This document shows positions 63,794 through 64,000 of a stretch of DNA of 64,000 nt, piece after piece. A model generated the notes under the pieces. It saw only the letters and a list, made by a program, of their open reading frames with translations. It was not told the origin of the DNA and made no database searches. The translations under genes and the position numbers were made by a program. Position 1 is the first letter of the stretch, and each line of letters starts with the position of its first letter. This DNA comes from Fodinicola acaciae (GTDB taxonomy: Bacteria; Actinomycetota; Actinomycetes; Mycobacteriales; HKI-0501). The stretch lies in assembly GCF_010993745.1 (NCBI RefSeq), contig NZ_WOTN01000003.1:558001-622000 (forward strand), given 5' to 3'.

Positions 63794-64000
63794 ATGACAA
63801 CCCAACTCCTCGCCACCGGCTGGCGGAAATACGGATGGCTGACGGCCGGGGCCGTGCTCGGCATGTTCGCGCTGCACAGCGAGTGGTCGATTCCGGTCGC
63901 CGGCTGGCTGTTCGCGATCTGCCTGATGCGGTTCACCCGCGGCACCGGCGTACTCGCCGGATTCGGCTGCGTCTTCCTGTCGTCCGCGGCCGCGACCATC
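63794..64000 (+). CDS. Membrane protein, N-terminal fragment (cut by window end)
   Basis: 69 visible codons from ATG 63794 (MTTQLLATGWRKYGWLTAGA). Two hydrophobic segments are seen (WLTAGAVLGMFALHSEW; GFGCVFLSSAAATI) with MRFTRGTGVLAG between them. It resembles the start of apolipoprotein N-acyltransferase-like or nitrilase-fused membrane proteins, but too little is visible to decide. Confidence 0.6.
   Translation, partial: MTTQLLATGWRKYGWLTAGAVLGMFALHSEWSIPVAGWLFAICLMRFTRGTGVLAGFGCVFLSSAAATI

Overview
The window is high-GC DNA from a filamentous-type actinomycete (Actinomycetota). Evidence: strong G/C third positions, many GTG starts, Tat-dependent lipoprotein signals, an F420-type luciferase-like oxidoreductase, a CIRCE-controlled groEL, and a contractile injection system (CIS) locus arranged like those of Streptomyces and relatives. 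The family cannot be fixed from sequence alone. There are no rRNA or tRNA genes and no CRISPR array.

Layout. (1) 1-5240, minus strand: polyamine-type ABC transporter (ATPase, Tat lipoprotein, two permeases, the last cut by the window edge) preceded by an aminoaldehyde dehydrogenase; a putrescine/GABA-type uptake and oxidation operon. (2) 5241-6233: a repeat-rich gap with no recognised gene. (3) 6234-30063: a complete phage-tail-like CIS locus. It holds a divergent Ig-like membrane protein and LuxR regulator, a giant secreted beta-propeller protein, a DUF4255 cap/terminator protein, AAA+ ATPase, sheath, two tube proteins, two small assembly proteins, a QR-repeat low-complexity protein, LysM baseplate protein, VgrG-like spike, PAAR tip, gp25, gp6/J and gpI baseplate proteins, and a zinc-ribbon/transmembrane/beta-domain protein. 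There is no capsid, terminase, T6SS membrane complex or ClpV, so it is neither a prophage nor a T6SS. (4) 30066-51067: housekeeping and metabolism: TrmH/RlmB-type methyltransferase, aldo/keto reductase, GNAT, a 1153-residue indolepyruvate:ferredoxin oxidoreductase, two TetR regulators, GroEL, an LLM oxidoreductase, DUF2071, XdhC-like, Zur-box CobW protein, L-rhamnose isomerase and aldolase/dehydrogenase, sulfotransferase, LysE and MFS transporters, and an EEP-family hydrolase. (5) 51068-57060: an insertion-sequence graveyard: an IS701-type transposase gene split by an IS256-type element with a visible target duplication, a DUF222-HNH gene, an IS982-type element and an IS630-type remnant. (6) 57239-64000: a sugar ABC transporter without its own ATPase plus divergent GntR regulator, an unknown two-helix surface protein, a GntR-HAD operon and the start of a membrane protein.

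How the parts work together. The CIS genes are tightly packed, often with 1-4 base overlaps (GTGA, TGATG), and run in one direction from the LuxR gene to 30063. Two membrane-anchored proteins sit at the two ends of the locus. With no obvious toxin, this fits the actinomycete type of cytoplasmic CIS that acts on its own envelope rather than an exported weapon (inference). Related G/T-rich repeats lie just outside both ends. Several non-coding signals recur: a GTCCA-N3-TGGAC palindrome (five exact copies), two hairpin repeat families found at gene 3' ends, and a 162-base imperfect palindrome that supplies the last codons of a tetR gene.
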